DNA from: RGIG5472 sp051867615
GTDB lineage: Bacteria > Bacillota > Clostridia > Oscillospirales > Oscillospiraceae
Assembly (NCBI GenBank): GCA_051867615.1
Contig: JBJDYU010000055.1
Location: forward strand, 1-38,905
Length of the DNA: 38,905 nt
Direction: 5' to 3'
Below the pieces are notes generated by a model that worked only from the letters and a program-made list of their open reading frames with translations, did no database searches and was not told the DNA's origin. The first letter of the stretch is position 1, and the number at the start of each line of letters is the position of its first letter. Made by a program: the position numbers and the translations under genes. This document shows positions 37,864 through 38,905 of this stretch, one piece after another.

Positions 37864-38905
37864 ATGAAGGTTGTCATCGTAGGCGGCGTGGCAGGCGGCG
37901 CCACCGCCGCGGCCCGCATCCGCCGGCTGGACGAGCAGGCGGAGATCGTGGTCTTTGAGCGCTCCGGGTACATCTCCTACGCCAACTGCGGCCTGCCCTA
38001 CTACATCGGCGGCATCATCGAGGACCCCGAGGAGCTGACCCTCCAGACGCCGGAGAGCTTTTTCTCCCGCTTCCGGGTCGCTGTGCGTGTGCGCCACGAG
38101 GTCACCGCCATCCACCCCGACAGGAAAACCGTTTCTGTGACAAATCTGGAGACCGGAGAAGCATTTGAGGAGAGCTACGACAAGCTGCTCCTCTCTCCCG
38201 GCGCCAGGCCCACCCAGCCCCGGCTGCCCGGCGTGGGTCTTGATAAGCTCTTCACCCTGCGCACCGTGGAGGACACCTTCCGCATCAGGGAGTACATTGA
38301 CCAAAACCGCCCCAGATCCGCCGTGCTGGCGGGCGGCGGCTTCATCAGCCTGGAGCTGGCGGAGAACCTGCGGGAGCTGGGGATGGAAGTTACCATCGTC
38401 CAGCGGCCCAAACAACTCATGAACCCCTTCGACCCGGATATGGCGTCCTTCATCCACAGTGAAATGCGCCGCCACGGCGTGAAGCTGGCATTGGGCCATA
38501 CCGTGGAAGGATTTGAAGAAAAGGACGGCGGCGTGGACGTTCTCTTGAAGGACGAAGCGCCCCTCCACGCCGACATGGTGGTGCTGGCCATCGGCGTTTC
38601 TCCCGACACCCAGCTTGCGAAGGACGCGGGGCTGGAACTGGGCGTCAAGGGCAGCATTGTGGTCAATGACCGGATGGAGACCTCTGATCCCGATATCTAT
38701 GCCGTGGGCGACGCGGTGCAGGTGAAGCACTTCGTCACCGGGCAGGACGCCCTCATTTCTCTGGCAGGCCCCGCCAACAAGCAGGGCCGCGTCGCGGCGG
38801 ATAACATCTGCGGCGGCGACAGCCGGTACACCGGTTCCCAGGGCAGCTCCGTCATCAAGGTCTTTGATATGACAGCGGCTTCCACCGGCGTCAATGAGAC
38901 CAACG
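37864..38905 (+). CDS. CoA-disulfide reductase-like FAD oxidoreductase, partial at window end
   Basis: At least 347 residues, cut by the window edge without a stop. The N-terminal FAD fold is VVIVGGVAGGATAAARIRRL. The single redox cysteine is Cys42 in SYANCGLPYYIGG, the sequence context of CoA-disulfide/persulfide reductases rather than of water-forming NADH oxidases (SFLSCG). The NAD(P)H-binding fold is AVLAGGGFISLELAENLREL, and the FAD-closing motif is DIYAVGDAVQ. Likely role: NAD(P)H-dependent reduction of CoA disulfide, persulfide or polysulfide. Whether it carries the C-terminal rhodanese domain of the fused type is outside the window. It lies one base after the rhodanese gene. Confidence 0.9.
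   Translation, partial: MKVVIVGGVAGGATAAARIRRLDEQAEIVVFERSGYISYANCGLPYYIGGIIEDPEELTLQTPESFFSRFRVAVRVRHEVTAIHPDRKTVSVTNLETGEAFEESYDKLLLSPGARPTQPRLPGVGLDKLFTLRTVEDTFRIREYIDQNRPRSAVLAGGGFISLELAENLRELGMEVTIVQRPKQLMNPFDPDMASFIHSEMRRHGVKLALGHTVEGFEEKDGGVDVLLKDEAPLHADMVVLAIGVSPDTQLAKDAGLELGVKGSIVVNDRMETSDPDIYAVGDAVQVKHFVTGQDALISLAGPANKQGRVAADNICGGDSRYTGSQGSSVIKVFDMTAASTGVNETN

Overview
The window looks like a chromosomal stretch of a GC-rich, anaerobic, low-oxygen-adapted Firmicute of the class Clostridia (an Oscillospiraceae-like gut bacterium is the best guess). The basis is strong GGAGG-type ribosome binding sites, a double-cubane-cluster reductase, a flavodiiron protein fused to rubredoxin, an ECF sigma factor with an RsgI-like anti-sigma protein, and a Ser/Thr kinase / FHA / PP2C cluster of Gram-positive type. 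No rRNA, tRNA, CRISPR array, phage genes or intact transposase were seen. Taxonomy is inference.

Layout. (1) 83-3197, minus: a SsuABC/TauABC-type ABC importer (permease, ATPase, substrate-binding lipoprotein). (2) 3502-7000, plus: ECF sigma factor, RsgI-like anti-sigma factor, FtsX-type permease, its ATPase and a small membrane protein, tightly packed as one operon. (3) 7001-7660: a decayed strip holding the C-terminal stump of a polysaccharide deacetylase. (4) 7670-15578, minus: double-cubane-cluster reductase, then a five-gene oligopeptide/nickel-type ABC importer, then a PatB/MalY-type C-S lyase broken by a one-base frameshift; a good promoter lies upstream of the first gene. (5) 16015-21259: a GH3 glycosidase broken by a frameshift, a DUF308 membrane protein, a divergent TetR regulator sharing an overlapping promoter/operator with them, a TetR-alcohol dehydrogenase pair and a small membrane protein. 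(6) 21460-21829: the wreck of a second double-cubane-cluster gene.

(7) 22211-32504 is the most unusual region. A seven-gene minus-strand operon encodes a DUF805-FHA membrane protein, a zinc-ribbon FHA protein, a membrane PP2C phosphatase, a soluble PP2C phosphatase, a secreted trypsin-like protease whose cytoplasmic tail is an FHA domain, a membrane Ser/Thr kinase, and a 1135-residue Ser/Thr kinase with a large predicted beta-solenoid ectodomain. A lone plus-strand gene for an uncharacterised helical protein converges on it. Together these could read an extracellular cue, phosphorylate threonines, bind them through FHA domains and reset them with two phosphatases. The output and cue are unknown.

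(8) 32690-33607, minus: a nucleoside/simple-sugar ABC permease that has lost its N-terminus at an apparent recombination junction. (9) 33831-38905, plus: a nitroreductase, a flavodiiron-rubredoxin fusion, a free rubredoxin, then a sulfur/redox operon (possible cysteine-rich small ORF, rhodanese lipoprotein, thioredoxin, cytoplasmic rhodanese, and a CoA-disulfide-reductase-like flavoprotein that runs off the end). These suit oxygen and sulfur stress handling in an anaerobe.

Five genes in 39 kb are broken or truncated. Two of them (7670-8840 and 16015-17780) differ from an intact frame by only a one-base or two-base step, so sequencing or assembly error is a live alternative for those two.
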